64,000 nucleotides of DNA from Lentimicrobium sp. Its GTDB lineage: Bacteria; Bacteroidota; Bacteroidia; Bacteroidales; Lentimicrobiaceae. Each line of letters begins with the position of its first letter. The first letter of the stretch is position 1. Under the pieces are notes generated by a model that saw only the letters and a program-made list of their open reading frames with translations, had not been told where the DNA came from and searched no databases. A program made the translations under genes and the position numbers. The stretch is taken from positions 1-64,000 of the forward strand of contig JAHYJC010000024.1 in assembly GCA_019429275.1 (NCBI GenBank), given 5' to 3'. This document shows, in pieces, positions 52,689 through 62,828 of this stretch.

Positions 52689-52696
52689 TAAATTTG
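52689..52696 (+). promoter_or_regulatory. TAnnTTTG -7 promoter element for the DUF4249 gene
   Basis: TAAATTTG, 62 bp before the ATG at 52758. Confidence 0.45.
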
Positions 52697-52757
52697 CTGC
52701 AATATTAATCAACTGCACCTACTCGTAGAAAACTAAGTGCCAAATCCTTTGATAATA

Positions 52758-53807
52758 ATGAAGAGAATTCCGCTGTTCCTGATTTTAATTTTTTTTCTTC
52801 CTTTTGTTTTTCAATCCTGCGAAACCGATTTTGATGTTACTGCCCCCTGGCAGGATATTACCGTAGTTTATGGATTGATAAGCCAGAATGACAGTGTTCA
52901 TTACATCAAAATCAACAAGGCTTTCCTGGGAGAAGGCAATGCATTGGAATATGCTCAAAATCCCGATTCCAGTTCTTACGGCAACAACCTTGAAGTGACC
53001 TTGAAGGAGACCGGCAATGGGAGTGTTTTACGAACATTTAACTTTGATACAACCACGATATTTAACAAAGAACCGGGAATTTTCTATGCTCCCGGGCAGG
53101 TGGTTTACAAATCAGCTTTTCTTATTCCATCAGATTATTCCTCGCGCGAACTTACTTACCAGCTTGAAATCAGAAATAAATCCAATGGCAAAATCATTAC
53201 AGCAACAACCCCTCTGGTCAATAATTTCGCTGTTGAAACTCCCCGTCCCGGTCAACCTGTCATAAACTTTGCTACCGAAGGCAGCATTCAACGCATAAAA
53301 TGGACGTCAGCGAAAAACGGGAAGCGCTATAATGTTTCAATCAGATTCTGGTTCGACGAAGTGATTGGTGCTGCAAGAGATACGGTACCCCGATTCATTG
53401 ACTGGAACTTAAATTCAATAAAATCAAATTCGGTTCAGGGTGGCGAAGCCATGGAATTACAATACACTCCGGCAAGTTTCTTCAGCATATGTAAAAATAT
53501 GATTCCTTACAAAGATGGAAGTTCTGTAGCTGAAAGTGCGGTCATTTCACGTTTGGTAAACAGAGTTGAATTTCTGTTTGCGGTTTCCGGCGATGAGTTG
53601 AACACCTACATGGAAGTAAATGAACCTTCATCGGGCATTGTTCAGGAAAAACCTGATTATACCAACATTGAAAACGGAATCGGACTATTCTCCTGCCGGT
53701 TCACCCGGACAACAGAAACCCCTCAGGTAAAAATGAGGTTAAGTCCGCTGACTGAGGAGCGTTTAATCACTGAAAATATAAAGTTCGTGAAGAAGATCGG
53801 GAATTAA
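52758..53807 (+). CDS. DUF4249 family lipoprotein
   Basis: A 349-residue lipoprotein (lipobox VFQSC, Cys at about 21). The segment WQDITVVYGLISQNDSVHYI, then KINKAFLGEGNAL is the signature start of DUF4249 proteins. In Bacteroidota these usually stand next to a TonB-dependent receptor gene and are thought to act with it in uptake. None is adjacent here, so this is an orphan copy or its partner lies elsewhere. The ATG at 52758 is preferred to GTG at 52737 because it gives a proper lipoprotein signal. Confidence 0.85.
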   Translation: MKRIPLFLILIFFLPFVFQSCETDFDVTAPWQDITVVYGLISQNDSVHYIKINKAFLGEGNALEYAQNPDSSSYGNNLEVTLKETGNGSVLRTFNFDTTTIFNKEPGIFYAPGQVVYKSAFLIPSDYSSRELTYQLEIRNKSNGKIITATTPLVNNFAVETPRPGQPVINFATEGSIQRIKWTSAKNGKRYNVSIRFWFDEVIGAARDTVPRFIDWNLNSIKSNSVQGGEAMELQYTPASFFSICKNMIPYKDGSSVAESAVISRLVNRVEFLFAVSGDELNTYMEVNEPSSGIVQEKPDYTNIENGIGLFSCRFTRTTETPQVKMRLSPLTEERLITENIKFVKKIGN

Positions 53808-53821
53808 ATAACCGTTCAATC

Positions 53822-53847
53822 TGACGAAATGTCATAACTTTTTGTCA
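53822..53847. promoter_or_regulatory. Repeated TGTCA boxes upstream of dnaK
   Basis: TGAC-GAAAT-GTCA (53822-53834) forms an inverted pair, and TGTCATAA recurs at 53843-53850. It lies about 125-150 bp before the TGGCAC-N5-TTGA promoter, a typical spacing for an activator site of a sigma-54 promoter. Confidence 0.35.
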
Positions 53848-53960
53848 TAATTATACCCCGGGCTGGAAGATAAATTCTGGTCCGTTTTTGTTTTTAATAA
53901 ACTGTAAATCAATGGGATAAAAAATATATCGGTTTCTTCTTATTTTTCAGTTTTAAGAAG

Positions 53961-53984
53961 GTGCCACCATGGCACAAATCTTGA
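53961..53984 (+). promoter_or_regulatory. Possible sigma-54 promoter and GTGCCA-CCA-TGGCAC palindrome before dnaK
   Basis: TGGCAC-AAATC-TTGA (53970-53984) matches the sigma-54 -24/-12 consensus TGGCAC-N5-TTGC except for A in place of C at -12. It overlaps a perfect inverted repeat GTGCCA-CCA-TGGCAC (53961-53975). No TAnnTTTG box is visible in this gap, unlike most genes here. Initiation near 53996 would give a leader of about 32 nt. Confidence 0.45.
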
Positions 53985-54027
53985 CAATCAGGCTAAAAAC
54001 AAAAAGAATTTTTTAAAAAATTAGTAT

Positions 54028-55941
54028 ATGGGTAAAATAATAGGAATAGACCTGGGAACCACCAATTCCTGTGTTTCGGTTATGGAAGGCAATGAACCTG
54101 TGGTTATACCAAACAGCGAAGGTCGTCGTACTACACCTTCGGTAGTGGCTTTCACTGATAATGGAGAGCGTAAAGTTGGAGATCCTGCAAAGCGACAGGC
54201 CATTACAAATCCTGAACGTACCATATTTTCTATCAAACGTTTCATGGGAGAGTCCTTTGACCGGGTTTCGAAGGAAATTGGCCGCGTGCCGTTTAAAGTA
54301 GTGAAAGGCGATAACAATACGCCGAGAGTGCAGATTGATGACCGCACCTACACCCCGCAGGAAATTTCTGCCATGGTTCTTCAGAAAATGAAAAAAACAG
54401 CTGAAGATTATCTTGGACAAACCATAACTGAAGCGGTTATAACGGTGCCTGCATATTTTAGTGATTCACAAAGGCAGGCTACCAAAGAAGCAGGTGAGAT
54501 CGCTGGACTAATAGTTAAAAGAATTATTAATGAGCCTACTGCTGCTGCACTCGCTTATGGACTTGATAAAAAAAACAAGGACATGAAGGTTGCAGTGTTC
54601 GATCTGGGTGGTGGAACATTTGATATTTCAATACTGGAACTGGGCGAAGGTGTTTTTGAGGTAAAATCTACCAATGGTGATACCCATCTTGGGGGTGATG
54701 ATTTTGATCATAACATCATCGATTGGCTGGCAGATGAGTTTAAGAAAGATGAAGGCATTGATCTGCGTAAAGACCCCATGGCCTTGCAGCGTCTTAAAGA
54801 GGCAGCCGAAAAAGCAAAAATTGAGCTTTCAAGCTCTACTTCAACAGAAATCAACCTTCCTTACATTATGCCGGTTGATGGAATTCCAAAACACCTGGTC
54901 CGTACTCTTTCACGTGCAAAATTTGAACAAATCAACGATAAACTGATTCGTTCTACCCTTGATCCTTGCCGTAAAGCATTGCAGGATGCCGGACTCAGCA
55001 CCTCTGATATTGATGAAGTTATACTTGTTGGAGGCTCTACCAGGATTCCTGCAATTCAGAAACTTGTTGAAGATTTCTTCGGAAAAACTCCTTCAAAAGG
55101 AGTGAATCCCGACGAGGTTGTGGCCATTGGAGCTGCCATTCAGGGTGGAGTGCTGACCGGTGAAGTAAAAGATGTACTTCTGCTGGATGTAACCCCACTT
55201 TCACTGGGTATTGAAACCCTGGGAGGAGTGATGACAAAACTCATTGAATCCAATACAACCATTCCAACAAAAAAATCTGAAACCTTCTCTACTGCCAGTG
55301 ACAGTCAGCCTTCGGTTGAAATTCATATCCTTCAGGGCGAAAGACCGATGGCACGCGACAATAAAAGTATAGGTCGTTTCCATCTCGATGGAATTCCACC
55401 TGCACCCCGCGGTATACCTCAGATTGAAGTAACTTTTGATATTGATGCCAACGGAATACTCCACGTATCTGCAAAAGATAAGGGTACTGGCAAATCGCAG
55501 CAAATCCGCATTGAAGCCTCATCAGGACTCAGCGAAGCCGATATCAAAAAGATGAAAGACGAAGCTGCCGCAAATGCCGAATCCGATCGCAAAGCCAGAG
55601 AAGAAGTTGATAAAGTGAATAGTGCTGATTCAATGATTTTCCAGACTGAAAAACAGCTGAAAGAATTTGGCGATAAACTTCCGGGTGAAAAGAAAGCTCC
55701 GATTGAAAAAGCCCTGGCCGATCTTAAAGAGGCTCATAAGAACCGCGACATTGCAGGCATTGATGCTTCTTTGGCCAATTTGAATACTGCCTGGAATGCA
55801 GCCAGTGAGGAAATGTATAAAAACACTCAGGGTGCTGGGCCACAGGATGGCGCCGGACAATCAACAGGACAGGGAGATCCCGGACCTTCAGGAAATCCCG
55901 ATCAGGAAGTCACTGATGTGGATTTTGAAGAGGTAAAGTAA
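54028..55941 (+). CDS. dnaK: Molecular chaperone DnaK (Hsp70)
   Basis: A 637-residue Hsp70. The ATPase domain starts [20 protein letters not shown] and contains [17 protein letters not shown] and [17 protein letters not shown]. The substrate-binding domain starts [16 protein letters not shown]. The C-terminal tail is glycine-, proline- and asparagine-rich and ends DVDFEEVK. It binds unfolded proteins in cycles driven by ATP. dnaJ and grpE are not adjacent. A strong hairpin terminator follows. Confidence 0.98.
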   Translation: MGKIIGIDLGTTNSCVSVMEGNEPVVIPNSEGRRTTPSVVAFTDNGERKVGDPAKRQAITNPERTIFSIKRFMGESFDRVSKEIGRVPFKVVKGDNNTPRVQIDDRTYTPQEISAMVLQKMKKTAEDYLGQTITEAVITVPAYFSDSQRQATKEAGEIAGLIVKRIINEPTAAALAYGLDKKNKDMKVAVFDLGGGTFDISILELGEGVFEVKSTNGDTHLGGDDFDHNIIDWLADEFKKDEGIDLRKDPMALQRLKEAAEKAKIELSSSTSTEINLPYIMPVDGIPKHLVRTLSRAKFEQINDKLIRSTLDPCRKALQDAGLSTSDIDEVILVGGSTRIPAIQKLVEDFFGKTPSKGVNPDEVVAIGAAIQGGVLTGEVKDVLLLDVTPLSLGIETLGGVMTKLIESNTTIPTKKSETFSTASDSQPSVEIHILQGERPMARDNKSIGRFHLDGIPPAPRGIPQIEVTFDIDANGILHVSAKDKGTGKSQQIRIEASSGLSEADIKKMKDEAAANAESDRKAREEVDKVNSADSMIFQTEKQLKEFGDKLPGEKKAPIEKALADLKEAHKNRDIAGIDASLANLNTAWNAASEEMYKNTQGAGPQDGAGQSTGQGDPGPSGNPDQEVTDVDFEEVK

Positions 55942-55972
55942 AAGCCAAAAACAAGGATTAATATCCATATTC

Positions 55973-56012
55973 AAACCGCTGTAAAACAAGTATTTACAGC
56001 GGTTTTTATTAT
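55973..56012 (+). terminator. Intrinsic terminator after dnaK
   Basis: Stem AAACCGCTGTAAA (55973-55985) and TTTACAGCGGTTT (55993-56005), a perfect 13-bp pair with a 7-nt loop, followed by TTATTATTTT. Confidence 0.8.
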
Positions 56013-56135
56013 TTTATGCTCACTTATTGATATAACCGATTATTTTTTGCATATTTACTACAGAGTTATGCGACTTAAACAACAGTAAAGTGAGACTAAT
56101 AAATACTTATGACTACTTATTCATGGCCATTGAAA

Positions 56136-57623
56136 TCATTCCTTTACCCACTTCCCACTACCAATTCCCCGTTTCGATGCAGTAATCCGGTAAATATAAG
56201 CACCGGAACCGAGTTGCCTTGTTTCAATGCGTTGCATATCTTCAGAAAGATCGGTTTCAAGTACAAGTCGACCACCCATATCAAATAGCTGAAAATGTGC
56301 CGACTTATGCTGTATAGCCAGCTTTACCTGCAGGAATTCCCTACCCGGATTGGGCAATACCAGGGCTTCCTGTGCTATTGTTTGTTCAGGGTTGTCTACA
56401 TTAACGATTAATCCTTCGCTGTTCAGTTTAAGCACAAATGGGTCCCGCTGATGAACCAGCGGTACAGCAAGGGGGTTGTAATAATTGCCGGTTATCAGCA
56501 TTCCTCCGTCACTCGTTGAAATAATATCGTATGGGTTATATAAGCCATCGCCTCCGTAATAGTATTGATCTGTTAATTCAAACTCAGGGTTTAATCTGCT
56601 GAGCTGTATCCAGGTTGGATCGGATTGCCATAATGTAGAAGGGTCAATATTGAATATGCCTACACTCCAAATACCAGAATCTGAAACAAGAATACTATTG
56701 CCTGAACCTGGGTAAGTCAATGTATCAATCGAACAGAATAGTGCGGTGCTGTCAATAAATTCATTGTTGTTATTAAAAATCAAATTATAGAGACATTTTT
56801 CACCGGTTGGTTTCAAAATGTTCCCCGAAATAATATAAGAGTTATTGTTATAATTCGATAGTCTGCATGTTATGCTTGCAAAATTAAAATCTGGCTCAAA
56901 TTCTGAAATATAATTTAAATCCATATCAAATGAGAATAATCGCAAAATGCCTTTACTTTTTAAGGACGATCCAGCGCAAAGAATTCTCAATTGTTGATTA
57001 ATTGTATCAAGGATAAAATTTGAAGGAATCCTCAGGGCATTCTGAGAAGGGAAATAACTTTCAGCAGTTTCATCTATTAAATTAAATTTCACCAGTGAAA
57101 AATCACTTTGATTATTTGGGGGACGAATATATATAGAAAGAATGTAAATTATGGAATCGTTTTGATTTACATATTGTTGTGGAAAAATAACTACTGAATC
57201 AGCAAAATTTAATGAAAATTCGTTTACAAAGTTTAAGTTCTCGTCCAATTTCCAAAGCTTAAGCAAATGAAACACTTCATCACTACTTACAGAATCTTTC
57301 CGACCTGTAAGGAAAAATCCAGATTCTCCCGCTATAGTTTTTCTCAGCGTTGCAAATGATGATTGAATTGAGTCACTTTCCAGTATTCTTTCCTGTAAAA
57401 CATTACCATGGACGTCTATCTTTATCAATTGGGCATTCAGGAATAAACTTCCCTGAAAAGTTTCCTTAGATCCGCATAGAATGAAATCATGATCTATGGT
57501 TTCGGAAACTGAATACATTGTGTTGTTTTCCAAGCTTTTATAAGTTCGTAAAAATGTGGATTGAGAAATCGCTGTTTCAATGGATAATATTAGAATAGAT
57601 AAAATAATCAGGTTTTTTTTCAT
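56136..57623 (-). CDS. T9SS-secreted protein of unknown function
   Basis: A 495-residue exported protein with a signal peptide ending near AISQ (about 21). The body has repeated strands with small insertions, possibly a beta-propeller (FLLTGRKDSVSSDEVFHLLK, then the later SDGGMLITGNYYNPLAVPLV). The last 80 residues (ALVLPNPGREFLQVKLAIQH, ending RGIGSGKWVKE) are a T9SS sorting domain, although the final strand is atypical. The frame opens 14 codons upstream, but the start at 57623 gives the signal peptide. Confidence 0.78.
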   Translation of the reverse strand: MKKNLIILSILILSIETAISQSTFLRTYKSLENNTMYSVSETIDHDFILCGSKETFQGSLFLNAQLIKIDVHGNVLQERILESDSIQSSFATLRKTIAGESGFFLTGRKDSVSSDEVFHLLKLWKLDENLNFVNEFSLNFADSVVIFPQQYVNQNDSIIYILSIYIRPPNNQSDFSLVKFNLIDETAESYFPSQNALRIPSNFILDTINQQLRILCAGSSLKSKGILRLFSFDMDLNYISEFEPDFNFASITCRLSNYNNNSYIISGNILKPTGEKCLYNLIFNNNNEFIDSTALFCSIDTLTYPGSGNSILVSDSGIWSVGIFNIDPSTLWQSDPTWIQLSRLNPEFELTDQYYYGGDGLYNPYDIISTSDGGMLITGNYYNPLAVPLVHQRDPFVLKLNSEGLIVNVDNPEQTIAQEALVLPNPGREFLQVKLAIQHKSAHFQLFDMGGRLVLETDLSEDMQRIETRQLGSGAYIYRITASKRGIGSGKWVKE

Positions 57624-58006
57624 AGTAGTGAAAATTAGCTCTGGTGTCAGAAAATATTCTAACACCAGAGCAATGGTTTTATTAATTGATTAGTGAGGAT
57701 CATCAATCTTTATACCGTAGTATAGAGTATAAGAGTGAATATGAATCCAATATCCTATACTTTCAAATTAAGAACACAAATATAATTGGAATATTTTTCT
57801 GGGTGCTCTCTAATAGAAAAATATATGTGGGAATTTTTATGTGGGTACCCAGCAAGTCGTGTACCTACATAAAAATTCTTGTCCCGGCAGAAAATCTTTG
57901 TTTTGGATCACTATTGTATGGTAAAATAGAAAATACAAGCCCTGTTTTTTTGTATTTTTATGCGTTCCTTTATCCAACGCCAATATGCAAAACTGATATT
58001 ATACAT
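57624..58006. other. Intergenic region with an 18-bp inverted repeat
   Basis: An open frame runs in from 57686, but its translation lacks any protein-like pattern before the signal peptide at 58007. The main feature is the hairpin at 57831-57878. I see no clear promoter element for either divergent gene. Confidence 0.6.
57831..57878. repeat. 18-bp imperfect inverted repeat
   Basis: GAATTTTTATGTGGGTAC (57831-57848) pairs with GTACCTACATAAAAATTC (57861-57878) with one G-T type mismatch, around a 12-nt loop. A partial direct copy of the left arm (ATATGTGGGAATTTTTATGT) precedes it. Confidence 0.7.
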
Positions 58007-59554
58007 ATGAAAAAGTTTCTGTTCCTCCTGTTTGTAGTGCTTTTTAGCAGTTTTATTCAAAACCTGTCAGCTCAGGACAACAGGCCTGTAAGAATGGAAA
58101 TACCTGTAAAAGACGATTCGGAAATTTATAAAGTAGTGCCCTGCGATGTTTATGGTATCATGATTATATATTTAAGTGCGGATAATGATGAAACGGGCAA
58201 CATGATATGGATAGCTGCATTGCTCGATAAGGACTTTAAAGAAACATACCGTATGTCGGTTCCGCTTCCAAAAGGCTTTAGCCTTCAGGATGCCCTGTAT
58301 AGCAACAATCACCTTATTTTGTTTTTCCATTCGCCAAAAGGTGCTGCCGAAGATAATTTCAGAATTGTTGACGTAGATGTAACAGCAGGAATTTATCATC
58401 TGGTGGCCTACACGGTACCGGAGCGCTCTGGTATGGCCTATTTCAGTATTGGTAATGAATTTGCCCTGGCCGGAATCAATACGAGGAGCGAGGAATCTAT
58501 CATTCTGGCCTATCATTTTGGCCGCAAACAGTTTACTGTTATCAATCCCGGCATTCCCGGAAGCGTTGTAATTGTTTCTATCAATATTGATAAATCATCC
58601 GGAATCATTTCAACGGTGATCAGAACCTCCGGCTCTGCCCGTAAAAGAGACTATTTCCTCGTGAGAGCAGATGTTAATGGAAATCTTCTTACAAATCTTC
58701 AGTTGAGTAAATTTGATGATAACCGTATGATCAACACGGCTTTTTCATACAGGGTTGATGGCAATACTGACATGATTTTGGGTTCATATGGCAAAGCCAA
58801 CCAGACCCGAACCATTGAAGGAGCAGAAACCATTGGGGTAGCATCAACAGGTTTTTTCTCCATCCTGATAAAGGATAATCAGGAAGTGAATTCCAACTTT
58901 TATGAATTTACAGCTTTCGAAAATTTCTTTCGCTATCTGCGCCGTCCTTCCGAACTCAATTCACGCAGGTCTGTATCCCGTTTGGAGCGTGGAAAAGATT
59001 TTTCTTCAAATCATGATTTGATGGCCCATGAAGTCTTTCAATGGAACGGTCAGTTTGTATTTATGGCAGAAGCCTATTATCCTGAATACAGAACGGTAAC
59101 AACCATGGTTTATGATTATTATGGCCGCCCTTATCCATCCTCTTATTCGGTTTTTGAAGGATACAGATATCTGACCACCTTTATTGCAGGGTTTGATTAC
59201 TCCGGAAATCTACTATGGAACAATGATCTGGAATTGCGTAATATTCTGTCTCAAAGTCTGAAACGCAGGGTAATTGCATGGCCCGATCCCGAAGGACTGG
59301 TGCTTGCTTATGCCAGCGATGGAAAGGTTGTTTCCAAACTCATCAATGGAAGCACCACCATAGAGAATGTAAGCCAGTCAGATATAGAACCATTAAACCC
59401 CAGAGACAGGATATTTGACGACACCAACAGTAGTATTGAATACTGGTACAACAATTATTTTATTGTGTATGGATATCAGAATATCCGAAACAGCTATGTA
59501 AGCAGCAGGAATAATAAAAATGTGTTTTACATTAATAAGATTGCCTACTACTGA
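58007..59554 (+). CDS. Exported protein of unknown function
   Basis: A 515-residue protein with a signal peptide (MKKFLFLLFVVLFSSFIQN, cleavage after LSAQ). I do not recognise a family. The body is rich in beta-strand pattern with repeats of about 55-60 residues such as NGNLLTNLQLSKFDDNRMIN and YSGNLLWNNDLELRNILSQS, which would fit a beta-propeller. There is no T9SS sorting domain and no lipobox, so it is probably periplasmic or held at the outer membrane by a partner. Confidence 0.65.
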   Translation: MKKFLFLLFVVLFSSFIQNLSAQDNRPVRMEIPVKDDSEIYKVVPCDVYGIMIIYLSADNDETGNMIWIAALLDKDFKETYRMSVPLPKGFSLQDALYSNNHLILFFHSPKGAAEDNFRIVDVDVTAGIYHLVAYTVPERSGMAYFSIGNEFALAGINTRSEESIILAYHFGRKQFTVINPGIPGSVVIVSINIDKSSGIISTVIRTSGSARKRDYFLVRADVNGNLLTNLQLSKFDDNRMINTAFSYRVDGNTDMILGSYGKANQTRTIEGAETIGVASTGFFSILIKDNQEVNSNFYEFTAFENFFRYLRRPSELNSRRSVSRLERGKDFSSNHDLMAHEVFQWNGQFVFMAEAYYPEYRTVTTMVYDYYGRPYPSSYSVFEGYRYLTTFIAGFDYSGNLLWNNDLELRNILSQSLKRRVIAWPDPEGLVLAYASDGKVVSKLINGSTTIENVSQSDIEPLNPRDRIFDDTNSSIEYWYNNYFIVYGYQNIRNSYVSSRNNKNVFYINKIAYY

Positions 59555-59952
59555 CAACTTTGACGGTTTTTCAAATTTGGTTTTCTGCTTTAAATCAGCG
59601 CAACAAATCAGTAGTTTATTCTCTTTTATTGATCATCAGTTGATTGAACGATAATCTCAATTCTGTTGAAATGACAATATACTGGTCATTTGTCGGGATT
59701 TTTTATTCATTCTGTTTGCAGAATCATTCTGTTCACTGCTAATTTATCTTCTCGGCAGGGTTCTGGCTTTTGAATTGGTCAGATGAACCTAAGACACGTC
59801 ATGTCTCGCAACAAAATAATTTTTATATTCCTGTTAGCTTATAAACACGGGAAATATCAGTAAAAGTCTCCTTATTCTTATCGTTTTATATCCTGCAGGA
59901 ATTCCTGTGAATCGGTTATATTGTTATCCGGATTATTTATATTCATGGTAAC
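59555..59952. other. Intergenic region without recognisable features
   Basis: AT-rich sequence between converging genes. I see no gene, repeat or promoter in it. Confidence 0.6.
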
Positions 59953-59990
59953 TTTTAAAAAAAAAGAGCCGGTCAACTGACCGGCTCTTT
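59953..59990 (-). terminator. Intrinsic terminator of the OmpA/TPR gene
   Basis: Stem AAAGAGCCGGTCA / TGACCGGCTCTTT (59963-59975 and 59978-59990), a 13-bp perfect pair with a 2-nt loop, followed on the minus strand by a run of T. The plus strand has ACACAG after the stem, so it acts mainly on the minus strand. Confidence 0.8.
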
Positions 59991-60009
59991 ACACAGATAA
60001 TCTGTTTAA

Positions 60010-62457
60010 TTATTTAACCAAACCAACAAATTGAGGATTGGTAAAGAATTTGATAAACTCACGATCTTCGGCAGCTTTTGCTTTCAATGAAGGATCTTTC
60101 TGGATAGCTTTGCCGAGGTTTTCAACCATCATGGCGACATCTCCACTACGTGCATCGGCAACAGCCAGCAGGTAGTAATTGTGTCCTGATTCAGGCGCAC
60201 ATTTTAATGAGGTAGCAGCATCGCTGTATTTTCCGGTTAAGATCTGGGCAAGTGCTACATTGCTGTTGCACTTTTTGGCACCCATCAGACTGAGAGCCTC
60301 ACTATATTTACCGGCTGCCAGCTGAGTGATTCCAAGGTTGTAGTTTACATCAGCACCTAAAGCTTTGGCTTTGTTGTATTGAACCGCTGCACCTTTATAA
60401 TCATTCTTCTTCGAAGCAAGAGCACCAAGGTTGTTCACAACCATCATATTGTTAGGCTCGAGTTGGTCAGCTTTGTTCAGGTGTGAAGCAGCTTCGCCAA
60501 GCTGATCATTTAGTAGCTCAATAACTGCTGCGTTATTGAATCCTTTCCAGCTATTGGGGAACTGGGTGGTTGCAGCTTTGTAGATGCGGAGTTTGGTATC
60601 GTTGTCTTCGGTAAGGGTGGCAGCGTATAGCATTTCCGTGTCTTTAAGTTGAGCTGGATCACTGATGGCCAGATTTGCAATTTCTTCGTCGGTTTTCCTT
60701 GGTTCAAAGCAGTTAACCTTAATAACAGCTCTACGGAGCGGAGGAAGAATGTCTTCTTCAATTTCTCTGTAAACCAGGCTCATGTTACGGATTTCCTGCT
60801 CACGTTTTGCGACATCAGGTTGTGAATTAACAACATTCATGATGATGCGTTTGTCGCCAATGTTCGAAGCTTCAACTGCCTGCATGAAACCATTCCAGTC
60901 TTCACCATTTGCATAAGTGTTGAACTTAAGGGTGTTTTCAGGATCTTCAATAACAAATGGAGCTTTTTTATCTTTAGCCATGGCTTTAACCATATCAAGA
61001 AGTTGTTTCTTGCCGGTTTGGGCACGACGCTCTGACAGGCCTTTGTTGAAACTTTCTTCACCTTCAGGTGATGCCCATGCATTAATATCGATATCGCGGA
61101 TTGTATAGCCCATTTTGATAAAGGCAGCAACTTCGTCAAGTTTTTTCTTAACCTCATTATTTCTGTTTAATGGCAGATTCCAGTTAAGATTGTGCATGTT
61201 TACAGGGAAGTAAATGGTAGCCTCTTTGCTTATGATAATTTCACTAACATAGCCATGCTCTGCAATCATGAGGTTTTCATCGTGTGCAATAATCATATCG
61301 GTTACAATAACACCGTCGGCCAGTTTGCGCTCAGGTAGATCAATTACCTTGTATTTGGCACCAATTTGCTCAGGAGTTGCATTGAGAACCACAGGTTCTT
61401 TGGGTTCATAAAGTGTAGGAGAAACCACGAGATCAGAAACATTCATTCCGGGTTCGTAAGGAATGCAATCAACATAGGTATATGTTCCGCCATTTTTGTA
61501 ATTGATGACAATACCATCTCCACTTACATCTTCACCCTGAAAATTAACAGGTTTCAGTGCTCGTGTGGTTCCGGCATATTTCAACTCCGGCTGGAAGTTC
61601 ATTGCAGCTTTCTTTGCAAAATATTTTTCGGGGAAGATAACCTTTACGTTAACACATACAGTATCACCAACTTTAACAAGCGGATCAGGAGTGGTCTCAT
61701 ATTTTACGAGGCCATAATTCTTTTCCATTGACCTCAGGTTTGCACTTGGCAGGAATTTATAGGTTACACCAAGCATCAATGTGGCATAAGCATCATTTTT
61801 GTCATTGCTCTCTAAAAGGTCGAGATCATCCACAAACATTTTGCGTAAGTTGTATTCCAGGTTCAGATCCCATTTTTCAGCCAACCGGAAGTTAAGACCT
61901 AATCCCAAAGGAATGGTAATGTCTTTGTAAGCTTCCTGATCGAAAGGTTCAGGGGCATCAGGTCCGTTTCTGGCGATCACATGCCAGTCACTATCGCGAT
62001 ACAATACAGTTGAATAATTGGTCAGCGCAGCACCGGTGAATGCATACATGTTTACAAAACGTTCAGGTTTGTAACCAAATATTAAATTGGTAAGGCTTGC
62101 GGTTAAATGCAGTTGACCATCCCAGACACTTGATGACATCCTGAGGTCTTGTTCCTCATATGTACTAACAACCCATCCATTGTTGAACACTCCTCTGAGT
62201 CCGATTACAGGGCTAAACTGATAACCTGCACCGAAGCCATAGAAGAAATTTACTCTTTCATTGTAAAGATCAGGTTTACTGACATCGCCGTAAAATTGAG
62301 AGATTCCACCACTGGCCTGAAGGAAGAAGTGTTTGTCGAATGATGATTTGGTCTCACTTTTTCCTGTGCCTTCTTCTTGCCCAAACACCAAAACTGGTGC
62401 TAAACCAAACATCAGGATGAGCATCATCATAAATGATTTGTAGTTGACTTTTTTCAT
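60010..62457 (-). CDS. Outer-membrane barrel, OmpA-like and TPR protein
   Basis: An 815-residue envelope protein. A signal peptide ends near VFGQ (about 27). An outer-membrane barrel-type domain (about 40-235) has FFLQASGGISQFYGDVSKPD and GLGLNFRLAEKWDLNLEYN. A beta-rich middle (about 245-400) is followed by an OmpA-like domain (about 415-580) with IDINAWASPEGEESFNKGLS, then RRAQTGKKQLLDMV, the peptidoglycan-associated pattern. The C-terminal TPR units run from about 620 to 795 (ASHLNKADQLEPNNMMVVNN). It probably links the outer membrane and peptidoglycan and scaffolds partners. It resembles T9SS-associated PorE-like architectures only loosely, so I do not assign a symbol. It is a single-gene unit with its own promoter and terminator. 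Confidence 0.75.
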   Translation of the reverse strand: MKKVNYKSFMMMLILMFGLAPVLVFGQEEGTGKSETKSSFDKHFFLQASGGISQFYGDVSKPDLYNERVNFFYGFGAGYQFSPVIGLRGVFNNGWVVSTYEEQDLRMSSSVWDGQLHLTASLTNLIFGYKPERFVNMYAFTGAALTNYSTVLYRDSDWHVIARNGPDAPEPFDQEAYKDITIPLGLGLNFRLAEKWDLNLEYNLRKMFVDDLDLLESNDKNDAYATLMLGVTYKFLPSANLRSMEKNYGLVKYETTPDPLVKVGDTVCVNVKVIFPEKYFAKKAAMNFQPELKYAGTTRALKPVNFQGEDVSGDGIVINYKNGGTYTYVDCIPYEPGMNVSDLVVSPTLYEPKEPVVLNATPEQIGAKYKVIDLPERKLADGVIVTDMIIAHDENLMIAEHGYVSEIIISKEATIYFPVNMHNLNWNLPLNRNNEVKKKLDEVAAFIKMGYTIRDIDINAWASPEGEESFNKGLSERRAQTGKKQLLDMVKAMAKDKKAPFVIEDPENTLKFNTYANGEDWNGFMQAVEASNIGDKRIIMNVVNSQPDVAKREQEIRNMSLVYREIEEDILPPLRRAVIKVNCFEPRKTDEEIANLAISDPAQLKDTEMLYAATLTEDNDTKLRIYKAATTQFPNSWKGFNNAAVIELLNDQLGEAASHLNKADQLEPNNMMVVNNLGALASKKNDYKGAAVQYNKAKALGADVNYNLGITQLAAGKYSEALSLMGAKKCNSNVALAQILTGKYSDAATSLKCAPESGHNYYLLAVADARSGDVAMMVENLGKAIQKDPSLKAKAAEDREFIKFFTNPQFVGLVK

Positions 62458-62828
62458 AATGGTCTTATTTATTAGTAAGGGATTTCTTTTTTGTTGTTTT
62501 TCTTCGGTTTTTCAAAGTTTTGACAAATATAGGTTAGTTTCTGATTTTTTCAAAAAAAATCAAGTAATTTCTTTTGTACATGGCAAATATTGCCTTTTTT
62601 GCTTTTTTTTTCCCTGTTGACGCACCTTGCATTAAACAAAACACAGTCATATAAGTTTAAAAATGTACTTTTATTTATAAAAATATGTTCAACTTATTTT
62701 ATCAAATGATGAATAAGTTTTAAACAATAACTTTAAATCTGCATTTAACCCCAAATTTACATACGAAAAATCGGAATCGCCATTCATTAATTCAAATATA
62801 TATCTACAAATCCCGATTTTGTAATGCC
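62458..62828. other. AT-rich intergenic region with the OmpA/TPR promoter
   Basis: Very AT-rich. It holds the promoter box at 62524-62531 for the gene to its left and otherwise no gene or repeat that I can support. Confidence 0.6.
62524..62531 (-). promoter_or_regulatory. TAnnTTTG -7 promoter element for the OmpA/TPR gene
   Basis: TATATTTG on the minus strand, 67 bp before the ATG; leader about 60 nt. Confidence 0.5.

Noticed and set aside
52494-52718. 74-residue open frame upstream of panB
   Set aside because: It overlaps the panB promoter box and has no start signal or family pattern.
57686-58006. 107-codon N-terminal extension of the exported protein at 58007
   Set aside because: A normal signal peptide starts at 58007, and the extension spans an inverted repeat and lacks protein-like composition.
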